A stretch of 64,000 nt of DNA. It comes from Streptomyces catenulae. Its GTDB lineage: Bacteria > Actinomycetota > Actinomycetes > Streptomycetales > Streptomycetaceae. This document shows, piece after piece, positions 1 to 8,453 of the stretch; positions within the stretch are counted from its first letter, which is position 1, and each line of letters opens with the position of its first letter. Position numbers and translations under genes: made by a program. The notes beneath the pieces are model-generated. The model saw only the letters and a program-made list of their open reading frames with translations. It was not told where the DNA came from and made no database searches. The DNA lies in NCBI RefSeq assembly GCF_000718015.1, contig NZ_JODY01000014.1:50072-114071 (forward strand). The letters are read 5' to 3'.

Positions 1-147
1 AGGATTTTCACCGTCCGCACCGGACGCGCTCCCCTGAAAAGCATTGGTGAAAGATTCACTCGCAGTGGGTGGAGGGTGAGAAGCGGATCGCATTCTGTTC
101 GGAGCACGAACCACCGGACCGTCCGTTCCTCATGAGGTAGCACCATC

Positions 148-819
148 ATGCGCACCGCACTTCGCACCCGCTCCGCCCTCGGACTCGCGTCCGTCGCGGT
201 CCTCTCCCTCTCCTTGACCGCCTGTGACGGAGGCGCGGACGGGGCGAAGGCGTCCCACGCCACGAGCAGCTCCGCCGCGCGGCCCGAGGGCGGCACGGAC
301 AGACCGGCCGACAGCTCCCCGGCCCGGCCGGCGAGGAGCGACGAGGCCCAGGCGTCCTCAGCCGCTCCGGCCCGGGACCCCAAGAGCGACGCCGGTGCGG
401 CGGACGACGCCTGTGCGCCGCACACCACCGGGTTCGCGCTGAAGGAGGCCGATGGGAGGCCGTCGGCGGTGCTGCTGACGGCCACCAACAACGGCTCCGC
501 GCCGTGCTCGATGTACCACGCGCCGTTCGTCGCCGACCCGGTCGCCGGTCACCGCCTCACCGCCGACCCGGACACCACGCCGCAGGCCGTGGTGGTGCTG
601 GCGCCGGGCCGCACGGCCTACGCCGCGATCGTCCTGCGGCGGCAGGAGTCGACGCAGAACCACCGCACCAAGACCGTGAACGTCACGCTCGCGAGCAAGG
701 AGAACACCGGCACGGACGGTCACGTCGCGGTCTCCTTCCCCGGTCCGGCCGGTCTGCAGATCAACCCGAGCACCCGGGTCACCTACTGGCAGTCCACCGA
801 GGAAGGCGCCCTCGGCTGA
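148..819 (+). CDS. Secreted lipoprotein with DUF4232-like domain
   Basis: A 223-residue protein with a basic N-terminus, a hydrophobic stretch and the lipobox LTAC (cysteine near residue 26), so it is expected to be lipid-anchored on the outer face of the membrane. A Pro/Ser/Ala/Asp-rich low-complexity linker (about residues 30-85) leads to a C-terminal beta-rich domain beginning at the DDACAPHTTGF segment. The layout (lipobox, disordered linker, about 130-residue domain with paired cysteines) fits Streptomyces DUF4232 lipoproteins, whose function is unknown. The gene at 9531-10280 has the same architecture, so the window holds two paralogues. It appears monocistronic, with a strong hairpin just downstream. 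Confidence 0.75.
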   Translation: MRTALRTRSALGLASVAVLSLSLTACDGGADGAKASHATSSSAARPEGGTDRPADSSPARPARSDEAQASSAAPARDPKSDAGAADDACAPHTTGFALKEADGRPSAVLLTATNNGSAPCSMYHAPFVADPVAGHRLTADPDTTPQAVVVLAPGRTAYAAIVLRRQESTQNHRTKTVNVTLASKENTGTDGHVAVSFPGPAGLQINPSTRVTYWQSTEEGALG

Positions 820-831
820 GGGCGGTTGCTC

Positions 832-880
832 CCGTGCCTCGGCCCCGGTCGGCACGCCGCCGCCCTCGGCCGAGGCACGG
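832..880 (+). terminator. Hairpin terminator after the lipoprotein gene
   Basis: A 13-bp perfect inverted repeat (CCGTGCCTCGGCC at 832-844 and its complement at 868-880) begins 12 bases after the stop codon of the lipoprotein gene. No U-tract follows, as is common for Streptomyces terminators. The rest of the gap up to 1091 shows nothing recognisable. Confidence 0.6.
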
Positions 881-1091
881 TGGCCGAACGAGCCGGGCGG
901 AGACCCCGTGGCCGACCCGGTGCCCGGGAAGTAGGGGTTGCCGGTGGGGCGAAGTGGATGCGCGGCGGAGGGCTCGTCGTGCACCATGACTGACCAGGCA
1001 CTTCCGGTGTTTTCTTGACGCCGGGGCCGTGATCGTTCTTGACTGCCACGGTCATCCCCCCACGGGGCACCTCTCATCGAAGGTCGTGAAC

Positions 1092-1760
1092 ATGCTGGCT
1101 GACGCCCCCTCCGCCACCGAAGTGGTCGGGCAGTTCCTGCTCGGTGACTCGTTCGCCTGCCTGGCCGGTCGTTCGGCCTGGCGGCAGGGCGGGATCACCC
1201 ATCGCCATTACACCTGGCTCGGTGACGACGGGGCGGCGCGGCAGCTGGCGGAGGATCTTGAGGCGTATGTGGCGGCCGTGGACTGGACGGCCAAGCCCTT
1301 CACCAGCTTCGTCGCGACGTTCTCCGGGCCGCTGGAGGTGCCGGAGACCGAGTTCGAGCGGCTGATGTGGCAGCAGTTGCAGGGCGTGCACGACCACGAC
1401 AGCCTGACGCACGGCTGGGCCGAGGGGTACGACCACGATCCGCAGTCGGGGGAGTTCGCCTTCAGCGTCGCCGGTCACCCGTTCTTCGTGATCGGACTCC
1501 ACGAGACCCATGTCCGCGTCGGCCGTCGCCCTCCGTTCCCGATGCTGGCGTTCAACTCCCACGCGCAGTTCGACCGGATAAAGGCGGCCGGGCTCTGGGA
1601 CCGTCTCCAGGAGAAGATCCGCAAGCAGGACATCGACCTCCAGGGCGACATCAACCCCAACCTGCTGGAGTACGAGAAGCTCTCGGAGGCGCGGCGCTAC
1701 TCGGGCCGCCCGAAGCCGGCGGACTGGGAGTGCCCGTTCTCCGCCCAGGTGAACGGCTGA
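1092..1760 (+). CDS. YqcI/YcgG family protein (GntA-like)
   Basis: A 222-residue soluble protein of the YqcI/YcgG family. Family features visible are the N-terminal CLAGRSAWR segment, the central HPFFVIGLH motif (about residue 140), PFPMLAFNSH, and the C-terminal WECPF signature. One studied member, GntA of guanitoxin biosynthesis, is a haem-dependent N-hydroxylase; most members, including this one, have no assigned substrate. The ATG at 1092 is preferred over an upstream in-frame start at 1029 because the protein then begins where the conserved region begins. It has no operon partner and is closed by a very strong hairpin. Confidence 0.75.
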   Translation: MLADAPSATEVVGQFLLGDSFACLAGRSAWRQGGITHRHYTWLGDDGAARQLAEDLEAYVAAVDWTAKPFTSFVATFSGPLEVPETEFERLMWQQLQGVHDHDSLTHGWAEGYDHDPQSGEFAFSVAGHPFFVIGLHETHVRVGRRPPFPMLAFNSHAQFDRIKAAGLWDRLQEKIRKQDIDLQGDINPNLLEYEKLSEARRYSGRPKPADWECPFSAQVNG

Positions 1761-1776
1761 CGTTGACGGACACGGC

Positions 1777-1810
1777 ACGGGCCCGGCGGGGAGACCCCCG
1801 CCGGGCCCGT
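1777..1810 (+). terminator. Strong hairpin terminator
   Basis: A perfect 15-bp stem (ACGGGCCCGGCGGGG at 1777-1791 with its complement at 1796-1810) and a 4-nt loop lies 16 nt after the stop codon of the YqcI/YcgG gene. Confidence 0.8.
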
Positions 1811-1902
1811 CGTCTTCCGTGGACCTCGGCGTCGCCCCCCCCCGGCAACAGGGTTGTCCACAACGGAAGATGCGCCGCGGAGCGCGCTGTTAGGGTGCGC
1901 CG

Positions 1903-2337
1903 ATGTCATCGATCAAGCAGGTCCAGATCACCTTCGACTGCGCGGACCCCGAGCGCGTCGCCCGCTTCTGGTGCGAGGTGCTGGGGTACGTCGTTCCGCC
2001 GCCGCCGAAGGGCTTCGCCTCCTGGGACGCGTTCGACCGCTCGCTGCCGTCCGGGCGTCAGGGTTCGGCGTTCGCCTGCCAGGATCCCTCCGGTGTGGGC
2101 CCGCGGCTGTTCTTCCAGCGCGTCCCCGAGAGCAAGGTCGTCAAGAACCGCGTCCATCTCTGCGTACGCGCCGGAACCGGGCTCGTGGGGGCGGAGCGTC
2201 TCGCCGCGCTCCAGGCCGAGCGCGCGCGGCTCACCGAACTCGGTGCGACCTGCGTGAACGTGCTGGTCGCCGATGAGTACAACGAGTCGTGCATCGTGAT
2301 GCAGGACATCGAGGGCAACGAGTTCTGCCTCGACTGA
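1903..2337 (+). CDS. VOC (glyoxalase/bleomycin-resistance fold) protein
   Basis: A 144-residue single VOC module. It starts with the typical strand VQITFDCADPERVARFWCEVLGY cut at the first beta-alpha-beta unit and ends with GNEFCLD, the usual closing strand carrying a Glu metal-ligand position. The length matches the Glyoxalase_6-like Streptomyces family. Members bind metal or small molecules, but substrates cannot be read from sequence. It stands alone between the 1777 terminator and the convergent TetR gene. Confidence 0.75.
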   Translation: MSSIKQVQITFDCADPERVARFWCEVLGYVVPPPPKGFASWDAFDRSLPSGRQGSAFACQDPSGVGPRLFFQRVPESKVVKNRVHLCVRAGTGLVGAERLAALQAERARLTELGATCVNVLVADEYNESCIVMQDIEGNEFCLD

Positions 2338-2399
2338 GCACCGGCGGGCGGTGATCCACCTCCCGCCCGGAGGCGGGGCGGTCGCCGCGGGCCGGGCCG

Positions 2400-2993
2400 T
2401 CACGCCTCCAGCGCCCCCGTCGCCAGCAGGCGCAGCGATTCCGCGAGCCGCCGGGCCTCCCCCTGTCCCAGCAGGTGCACGATCGGTCCGCTCCGCAGGG
2501 CGCCGAGCAGGATGTGGGCGAGCAGTTCGGCATCGAGGTCGGGGCGTTCCTCGGCGATCAGCCCGCTGATGTGGCCGTGCCAGAAGCGGTAGACGGAGTG
2601 CTGTTCGCGGGCGTCCTCGTCGCTGTCGCGGGCGGCCGTCGCCGTCTCGCCGAGGGCGGCCAGCAGACCCTTGTTCCGGCCGACCACCTCCACGACCGCG
2701 TCGAGGAAGGCCGACAGCCGGTCCCGGGGAGCGGCGCCCGGGCCCAGCGGCGGGGGCCCGTCCGTCACCGCTTCGCGCAGGGCGTGGGCGCGTTCCACCA
2801 TCAGCTCCCGCATCAGGCCCGCCCGGCTGCCGAAGCGGTGGAAGACCGTCCCCTTCCCGACCCCGGCCGCGGCGGCGATCCGTTCCATCGAGACCTGCTC
2901 CGGCGGGTACTCGGCGAGCAGCCGCTCGGCAGCCTCCAGGATCGCGCGCCGATTGCGTGCCGCATCGGCCCGTTCGCGGCGGACTTCGGTCAT
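2400..2993 (-). CDS. TetR-family transcriptional repressor
   Basis: A 197-residue regulator. The N-terminal helix-turn-helix reads RAILEAAERLL..., then VSMERIAAAAGVGKGTVFH, the canonical TetR recognition helix with GTVFHRFG. The C-terminal ligand-binding region is alpha-helical and not assignable. The start at 2993 (MTEV) is chosen; an ATG 15 nt upstream (3008) is possible. It is divergent from the oxidoreductase gene at 3132, and two near-identical palindromes occupy the shared intergenic region, so it very probably represses itself and the oxidoreductase. Confidence 0.88.
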   Translation of the reverse strand: MTEVRRERADAARNRRAILEAAERLLAEYPPEQVSMERIAAAAGVGKGTVFHRFGSRAGLMRELMVERAHALREAVTDGPPPLGPGAAPRDRLSAFLDAVVEVVGRNKGLLAALGETATAARDSDEDAREQHSVYRFWHGHISGLIAEERPDLDAELLAHILLGALRSGPIVHLLGQGEARRLAESLRLLATGALEA

Positions 2994-3054
2994 CGCCTCT
3001 CCCCTCATCCGGGATCACCACCGGGAACGGCTGATCCCGGCTCCTCCGTGGACA

Positions 3055-3098
3055 ACTGGACCGACGGTCCAGTACGGTCGAATTGGACCGCCGGTCCA
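3055..3098. promoter_or_regulatory. Twin TetR operators between regulator and oxidoreductase
   Basis: Two palindromes share one core. ACTGGACCGACGGTCCAGT (3055-3073) is perfect around A3064, and TGGACCGCCGGTCCA (3084-3098) is perfect around C3091. Centres are 27 bp apart. They fill the promoter region between the divergent TetR gene and the quinone oxidoreductase gene, the expected place for an autoregulatory TetR operator pair. Confidence 0.85.
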
Positions 3099-3131
3099 TT
3101 TTAGCCCGTGCACGATGCAGGGAGAGCTGTC

Positions 3132-4106
3132 ATGCGACGCATCCGTTACCACTCCTACGGTGGCCCCGAGGTCCTCGCGCTGGAGGAAGCTCCCGTCCCC
3201 GTCCCGCAGTCGGGGCAGGTGCTCATCCGCGCCGAGGAGATCGCCGCCAACTTCGTCGACACCCAGCTCCGGCGCGGTCTGGCCCCGGCCGAGCTCTACC
3301 CGCGCCCCTTCCCCCGGCCCCTCACCGGCGATGTGGTGGGCACGGTCGAGGCGGTCGGGCCGGACACGGATCCCGGTCTGGTCGGGCGGCGCGTCGCCGC
3401 GTCCACCGAGGACGCGTTCGCCGATCTGACCGTCGCGGACGCACGATGGCTGGTCCCCGTGCCCGACGGGCTCGGCGCGGGCACGGCGGGTGCGCTCCCC
3501 ATGGTGGCGCCGGTGGCCCTGGGCACGCTGCGCGCCGGGCGGGTGGCCCGGGGCGAGACCGTTCTGGTGCACTCCGCCGCGGGCACCATCGGCCACCTCG
3601 CCGTACAGCTCGCCAAGGTGCTCGGGGCGGGGACGGTCATCGCCACCGCGGGGACGGCCGCCAAGCTGGAGTTCGCCCGGAGCCACGGCGCCGACATCGG
3701 CATCAACTACACCGACGAGGACTGGCCGGACCAGGTCCGCGCGGCGGCGCCCGCCGGGGTGGACGTCGTCCTCGACGCGACCGGCGGCGAGATCCTGCGC
3801 CGCAGCCTGGAGGTGCTGGCCCCGTACGGGCGGCTGGTGGCGTACGGCGCCGCGAGCGGGGAACTCGGCAGCGTCCCCGTCGCCGATCTGTTCGCGCTGC
3901 GCTCCGTCACCGGCTACTCCTTCCTCGCCGCGCGGGCGGCCGAACCCGAGCAGGCCCTTGAGGACCTGGCCGAACTCACCCGGTACGCGACCCGGGGGCG
4001 GCTGCGCGCGGCGGTCCACGCCCGGCTGCCGCTGACCGGGACCGCCGAGGCGCACCGGCTGTTGGAGAGCCGCGCTCACCAGGGCCGCGTCGTGGTCGTC
4101 CCGTAG
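3132..4106 (+). CDS. Zinc-type alcohol dehydrogenase / NADPH:quinone oxidoreductase (MDR family)
   Basis: A 324-residue medium-chain reductase. The N-terminal GroES-like domain starts RYHSYGGPEVLALEEAPVP. The nucleotide-binding half carries the VLVHSAAGTIGHLAVQLAK motif typical of quinone oxidoreductases, followed by GADIGINYTDEDWP. The structural-zinc cysteines of true alcohol dehydrogenases are absent, which favours the quinone oxidoreductase group (NADPH-dependent reduction of quinones or enones). Start at 3132 fits a GGAGAG ribosome site at 3121-3126; an ATG at 3108 lies inside the operator region. It is likely repressed by the neighbouring TetR, suggesting a detoxification or redox-stress role. 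Confidence 0.85.
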   Translation: MRRIRYHSYGGPEVLALEEAPVPVPQSGQVLIRAEEIAANFVDTQLRRGLAPAELYPRPFPRPLTGDVVGTVEAVGPDTDPGLVGRRVAASTEDAFADLTVADARWLVPVPDGLGAGTAGALPMVAPVALGTLRAGRVARGETVLVHSAAGTIGHLAVQLAKVLGAGTVIATAGTAAKLEFARSHGADIGINYTDEDWPDQVRAAAPAGVDVVLDATGGEILRRSLEVLAPYGRLVAYGAASGELGSVPVADLFALRSVTGYSFLAARAAEPEQALEDLAELTRYATRGRLRAAVHARLPLTGTAEAHRLLESRAHQGRVVVVP

Positions 4107-4131
4107 GCGGCCGGGCGGACCCCGACGCCCT

Positions 4132-5241
4132 CTACGGGGTGCCGCCGCGCCGGATCGCGAGGGCCGCCGCGTCGTCGGCGAGCCGTCCGCTGGTGTACCT
4201 CAGCAGGTCCGCGTGGAGCAGCCGCAGCACGTCGCGCGGGCCGTGTCCGCTCCATGCGGCGGCGCGTTCGGTCAGCGGGTAGAAGGTGCCCTCGGCGTTC
4301 CGCGCCTCGGTGACGCCGTCCGTGAAGAGCAGCAGCAGATCGCCCGGTGCGAAGGGGAAGGTGTCGACGCGGAACGACGCGGGGCCGCCGAGACCGCCGA
4401 GGCCGATCGGCAGGGCGACGTGCCGGGCGTCGAGGGTGCGCACCTCCCCGTCGCGCAGCAGCAGCGGCGAGGGATGACCGCAGGTGATGGTGTGGACCTG
4501 CGGGGTGCGGTCGGGGATGTCGAGGAGGGTGGCGGTGACGAAGACCTCCTCGTCGGGGGTGTCGCTCCCCCACTGCACGGCGTCCCAGCGGATCGCGCCG
4601 TCGAGATGGGTCGCGAGGGCGGGCAGCGGCGCCTTGCGGTGCGCCGCCGCCCGGAAGGCCCCCAGCAGCAGCGCGGCGTGCCCGTACGCGGGCAGTCCCT
4701 TGCCGCGGACGTCGCCGATGAGCAGCCGGGTGGAGTCGTCCGTGCGGGCGGCGGCGTAGAGGTCGCCGCCCATCTCCGCCTCCTCCTCGGCGGCGAGATA
4801 GAGCGAGGCGATCTCCAGGGGGCCGCTGCGGGCGGGCGGTGGACGCAGCAGCACCCGCTGGGCGACGGCCGCCACCGAGCGGGTGGTGGCCAGCCGCCGT
4901 TCGATACGGTCGCGGACCACGGTGAAGATCACCACCAGGATGCCGACGATGATCAGTGCGGCGATCTGCACCTGGTGGTTGCGGGAGGTCGCGTCGCCGC
5001 TGATGATCCCGATGACGACCTGGGCGACGACGGCGAGCGCCGCGATCACCCCGGTGACCAGCGGCCCGGCGAACGCCGCGGTGAACGTGGGGGCGGCCAC
5101 CAGCAGCGGCCCGAGGTGCACCTCCGGCGGGAAGAGGCTGTCGACGACGCAGATGGCGCAGATGAGCGCGAGCGGGATCAGCACGAGATACCGGGTGAGG
5201 TCCCGGCGGTCCCGCAGCGCGCGCAGCTCACGAAAGGCCAT
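4132..5241 (-). CDS. Membrane-anchored SpoIIE-type PP2C phosphatase
   Basis: A 369-residue protein. About five hydrophobic segments in the first 115 residues anchor it to the membrane. A short linker leads to a PP2C/SpoIIE phosphatase domain (about 150-365) with the metal-binding signatures EMGGDLY, IGDVRGKGLPA and LFTDGVTEARN. Such proteins in Streptomyces dephosphorylate anti-sigma-factor antagonists and feed sigma-factor partner-switching. No kinase or antagonist gene is adjacent, so partners are unknown. No PAS or GAF sensor is evident. The convergent end is 25 nt from the oxidoreductase gene. Confidence 0.85.
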   Translation of the reverse strand: MAFRELRALRDRRDLTRYLVLIPLALICAICVVDSLFPPEVHLGPLLVAAPTFTAAFAGPLVTGVIAALAVVAQVVIGIISGDATSRNHQVQIAALIIVGILVVIFTVVRDRIERRLATTRSVAAVAQRVLLRPPPARSGPLEIASLYLAAEEEAEMGGDLYAAARTDDSTRLLIGDVRGKGLPAYGHAALLLGAFRAAAHRKAPLPALATHLDGAIRWDAVQWGSDTPDEEVFVTATLLDIPDRTPQVHTITCGHPSPLLLRDGEVRTLDARHVALPIGLGGLGGPASFRVDTFPFAPGDLLLLFTDGVTEARNAEGTFYPLTERAAAWSGHGPRDVLRLLHADLLRYTSGRLADDAAALAIRRGGTP

Positions 5242-5849
5242 GTGTCATGCTCGCACCGCTGCGGCCGACGCGCCCGGTGGCCCGCGCCGGGCCGGGGCCC
5301 GCGTCGCGCCCGTTCCCCCGACTGCCCGCAGACCGCCCACCCGTGGTGACGGCGGCGCGACGGACTGAAGCGGGCATGTGACGTACCGGCCCGGGCGAGC
5401 GGTCGGCCGCGGCGGCCGCCTCTGGGGCGGCGCCTCCGGTCGGGCCGCGGCCGGAGCGTCACACCGCGGCCACGGCGGCGGCCCGGCGATCGGCGCCGCA
5501 CCGGCCGTCCGAGACGCCGCGCCAGGAGCCGACCCGAACCCCGTCACCGGGCCGGAACGCTCTGGCGGACGTACCGGCCGGGGCATCCCTCCCGAAGCCT
5601 CACCTTTCAGGCCACTTCATCCCCCGGTGCCAGGATCGGGCCAGCCACCCGAACCCCTCCCCAACTCCCTTTTCCCACAAGGCATCCCGTCTCTCGACCA
5701 CTCTTCCGGGCGGTGGAAATCAGACCGGGGCGTTGGTTTTATGGGGCCATGACCCGCCCCCACCCGCAGCTTCCCCCCACCTTCGTGTGCCGCCGCACCG
5801 GCGCGGCGCCCGGTCCGGCCCGGTGCGTCCGGGCCCCGGGAGGTGCCCG
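5242..5849. other. Intergenic region upstream of the pseudo-receptor gene
   Basis: About 600 bp without a convincing gene. Reading frames here lack plausible composition. Near 5718-5741 there is an AT-richer patch with an imperfect inverted repeat of the form AGACCG...GTTGGTTT, which resembles the ACC...GGT layout of GBL-receptor operators (AREs) and could serve autoregulation of the downstream TetR. That assignment is tentative. Confidence 0.3.
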
Positions 5850-6509
5850 ATGAGTCGGCAGCCCCGGTCTGCGCAGACCCGGCGGGCGCTGATCCGCTCC
5901 GCCGCCCAGACCTTCGACGAGCACGGCTACCCGCGGGCGAAGCTCAGCGCGATCAGCGCGGGGGCCGGGGTGAGCACCGGCGCGCTGCACTTCCATTTCG
6001 ACACCAAGGCGGCGGTCGCCGCGGCCGTCGAGGAGGAGGCCGCGCGCACGCTGCACGAGTCCGCCCGCACCGTCCGCCATCTCACCCCGGACCCGCTCCA
6101 GGCACTCGTCGACACCACCCACGTCCTCGCCCGGCAGTTGGCCACCGATGTCGTCACCCGCGCCGGATACCGCCTCAACTGCCAGTCTGCGCACCGCTCC
6201 GGACCCGACCTGCGCGCCCGCTGGCATGTGTGCGTATGCGAACTCCTCGACCGCGCCGAGGAACAGAACCTGCTGGTACCGGGCCTGGCGGCCGAGGAAT
6301 CGGCGGCGGCTCTGGTGGGGGCGACGACCGGATTCGAGGTGCTCGCCCGCGAGGACGCGGCCTGGCTCACCCCGTCCGCGGTGACCGGCCTGTGGCGGTC
6401 GTTCCTGCCGATACTCGCGGGCCCCGGGGCGCCGCAGACCCCGGAGCCGTCCGGACCGCGAACGGCTCCACGCGGGCGACCGCGGGCGGCTTCGGCGTTG
6501 GTGCGGTAG
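5850..6509 (+). CDS. Gamma-butyrolactone receptor-like TetR regulator (pseudo-receptor type)
   Basis: A 219-residue TetR protein of the ArpA/ScbR group. The N-terminal helix-turn-helix reads AKLSAISAGAGVSTGALHFHF, with the TGALHFHF signature of butyrolactone receptors and their pseudo-receptors (ScbR2, JadR2). The ligand domain ends ...GLWRSFLPIL, followed by a Pro/Arg tail. Start 5850 follows GGGAGG (5838-5843). It faces the second receptor-like gene convergently (38-nt gap). The pair layout of a receptor next to the AfsA gene plus a second homologue a gene away is typical of antibiotic clusters. Pseudo-receptors often bind antibiotics or intermediates rather than GBLs; which applies here is inference. 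Confidence 0.85.
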   Translation: MSRQPRSAQTRRALIRSAAQTFDEHGYPRAKLSAISAGAGVSTGALHFHFDTKAAVAAAVEEEAARTLHESARTVRHLTPDPLQALVDTTHVLARQLATDVVTRAGYRLNCQSAHRSGPDLRARWHVCVCELLDRAEEQNLLVPGLAAEESAAALVGATTGFEVLAREDAAWLTPSAVTGLWRSFLPILAGPGAPQTPEPSGPRTAPRGRPRAASALVR

Positions 6510-6546
6510 GCCGGGCGGGGTCGAACTCCCGCCACGGCCGGGCGGT

Positions 6547-7209
6547 TCAGGCGCCCGGGGCGGCGGCGTCCGCGCCGAGGGAGTTCCGGTGCGCGCGCCA
6601 CATCCGGGCACCGCGGTCGGCGGCGGTGTCCAGCCGTCCGAGCACCCCGGGGACGGCCATGCCCGGCAGGACGTGGTCGTAGAGCGCGGCGATCTTCTCC
6701 TCCAGGCGGCCACCGGCGATCGCGGAGTTCACCACCTCGACGCCGGTCCAGGCGCCGACGAAGAGCGCCGCGGTCTCCTGCGGGTCGATGTGCGGCAGCA
6801 GTTCGCCCTGATCCTTGGCCTGTTGCAGCATCTCGGCGAGGTAGTCGATCCAGCCGGGCCAGGAGGTGCCGAGGAGCGCGCGGGCGTGCTGGTCGGCGGA
6901 GAGCGTGATGGAGGCGCGCAGCAGCGGCTCCCGGGGCAGGCGGTGGGCCAGGACCATGCCGACGTCGACCCACTCCTGCAGCTTGGATTCCTGCGGCAGG
7001 ACGCCCTCGGTCGTCAACGCCTCGCCGAGCACGCCCCGGGCGAGGTCTTCCTTCGAGGTGAAGTGGAAGTACAGCGCGCCCTTGGTCACGCCCGCCCGGC
7101 CGAGGATCTCCGCGATGGTCGCGGAGTCGTAGCCGCGTTCGTCGAAGACCTCTCCGGCCGCCTCCAGAATCGTGCGCCGAGTCTGGATCGCCCGTGCCTG
7201 CCGCGCCAT
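6547..7209 (-). CDS. Gamma-butyrolactone receptor (ScbR/ArpA-like TetR repressor)
   Basis: A 220-residue TetR regulator. The DNA-binding domain contains ATIAEILGRAGVTKGALYFH, identical in style to ScbR/ArpA, and the ligand domain has the receptor-typical segments RASITLSADQ and LFVGAWTGVEVVN. The latter region holds the conserved Trp of true GBL receptors. It is divergent from the AfsA-family synthase (7403), the classic scbR/scbA arrangement in which the receptor represses the synthase and itself until GBL accumulates. A palindrome lies in the shared intergenic region. This is the best candidate for the genuine receptor in the window. Confidence 0.9.
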   Translation of the reverse strand: MARQARAIQTRRTILEAAGEVFDERGYDSATIAEILGRAGVTKGALYFHFTSKEDLARGVLGEALTTEGVLPQESKLQEWVDVGMVLAHRLPREPLLRASITLSADQHARALLGTSWPGWIDYLAEMLQQAKDQGELLPHIDPQETAALFVGAWTGVEVVNSAIAGGRLEEKIAALYDHVLPGMAVPGVLGRLDTAADRGARMWRAHRNSLGADAAAPGA

Positions 7210-7352
7210 CAGGAGACCTCATTCGTCAGTCGCCGCCGGTGCCTCCGGCTCCGGACGAAGCGGGTGTCCGGTGGGTTCGAACACCGGATCGTCATTATCT
7301 TCAGCGACGCATTGCAAAGAAAACCGGGCAGTACGTATCTTAGCATTTGCCG

Positions 7353-7365
7353 GAACCGCCGGTTC
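7353..7365. promoter_or_regulatory. Candidate GBL-receptor operator (ARE)
   Basis: GAACCGCCGGTTC is a perfect 6-1-6 palindrome in the 193-bp divergent region between the receptor and the AfsA-type synthase, 38 bp before the synthase start. Its ACCG...CGGT core matches the general form of autoregulatory elements bound by ArpA/ScbR proteins. The flanks are AT-rich for this genome. Binding is inferred, not shown. Confidence 0.55.
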
Positions 7366-7402
7366 AGTACCAGACCACCGCACCAGGGGAGTCGAGTGCC
7401 CA

Positions 7403-8347
7403 ATGCTGCTCATACCGAGCCACTCCGGCCGGCCTGAACTGCCGCACAGCTCACGTCAGCCCGATACGCCGGAGCGGGCAACTTCCGCGGTGCGCAAGGA
7501 ATTCCTCCATCTCAGCTTCGACGACTCCGTCTTCCTGACGGGGTGCGAGCGGCGCGGGGAGCTGGAGTTCGCCCTCACGGCACGCTGGCCCGGCTTCACC
7601 GGAGCCGGGGACGGCGGGGTGCGGCACGAATCCCTGATCGTGGCGCAGACCATCCGGCAGGCCGGACTCCTGATCGCCCATGCGGAGTTCGGGGCGCCGC
7701 TGAACCACGCGGTGCTGCTGCGGACCTTCGACTTCTCCCTGGAGCCGTCCTTCCAGCCGCCCGAGGGTGAACCGGTCGACCTCGTCCTGCATGTGTCCGG
7801 TACGGATCAGCGTCGGCGCGGCAACCGGCTGACGGGCCTGCGGCTGGAGATGAAGCTGACCACCCCGGAAGGCGTGCGGATCGGCGACGGGGCCACGGAC
7901 TTCGAGTGGATCGCCCCGGCGGTCTACCGGCGGTTGCGCGGTACGCACGTCGACGCCGTCCGGGACCAGCCGCACCTGCCCGAGCCGGTGGCGCCCGGGG
8001 AGGTGGGGCGCCGCGACCCGGCGGAGGTGGCGCTGTCACCGACCGAGCGGGCCCGGCGCTGGCAACTACGGTGCGACTTCTCCAACCGGCTGCTGTACGA
8101 CCACCCGGTCGACCACACTCCGGGGCTGGTGCTGATCGAAGCCGCCCACCAGGCGGCGCGGTTGACGGCACCGGCCTCGTTCGTTCCCCGGGACGTCAGG
8201 ACCTCGTTCGACCAGTACGTCGAGTTCGACGCGCCCTGCTGGATCGAGGCGGAGATCTTCGACGGTACGGCCGACGGGGACGGTTTCCGGGTCGTGGTGC
8301 ACGGCTACCAGGACGACCAGCAGGTCTTCCACAGCACACTGAAGTAA
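7403..8347 (+). CDS. AfsA-family gamma-butyrolactone synthase (ScbA-like)
   Basis: A 314-residue protein with the two hot-dog-type repeats of the AfsA family. Repeat 1 begins at HLSFDDSVFLTG with HESLIVAQTIRQAGLLIAH; repeat 2 has the equivalent DHPVDHTPGLVLIEAAHQAA. AfsA enzymes condense a beta-ketoacyl-ACP with dihydroxyacetone phosphate in the first step of A-factor-type GBL synthesis. The ATG at 7403 lies 11 nt after GGGGAG. It is divergent from the receptor and 106 nt from a convergent SDR that could supply the reductive step. Length is normal for the family (about 300). Confidence 0.9.
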   Translation: MLLIPSHSGRPELPHSSRQPDTPERATSAVRKEFLHLSFDDSVFLTGCERRGELEFALTARWPGFTGAGDGGVRHESLIVAQTIRQAGLLIAHAEFGAPLNHAVLLRTFDFSLEPSFQPPEGEPVDLVLHVSGTDQRRRGNRLTGLRLEMKLTTPEGVRIGDGATDFEWIAPAVYRRLRGTHVDAVRDQPHLPEPVAPGEVGRRDPAEVALSPTERARRWQLRCDFSNRLLYDHPVDHTPGLVLIEAAHQAARLTAPASFVPRDVRTSFDQYVEFDAPCWIEAEIFDGTADGDGFRVVVHGYQDDQQVFHSTLK

Positions 8348-8453
8348 CGGCAGCCCGGCGGGCGGAGGCCGGTGGGCCGCGGGTGGTACCCCGCGGACCG
8401 CGGCGCTCCGGCCGTCGCCGGGCGGCCCGGGCCGGGCGGGTCCGCCGCCCGCC

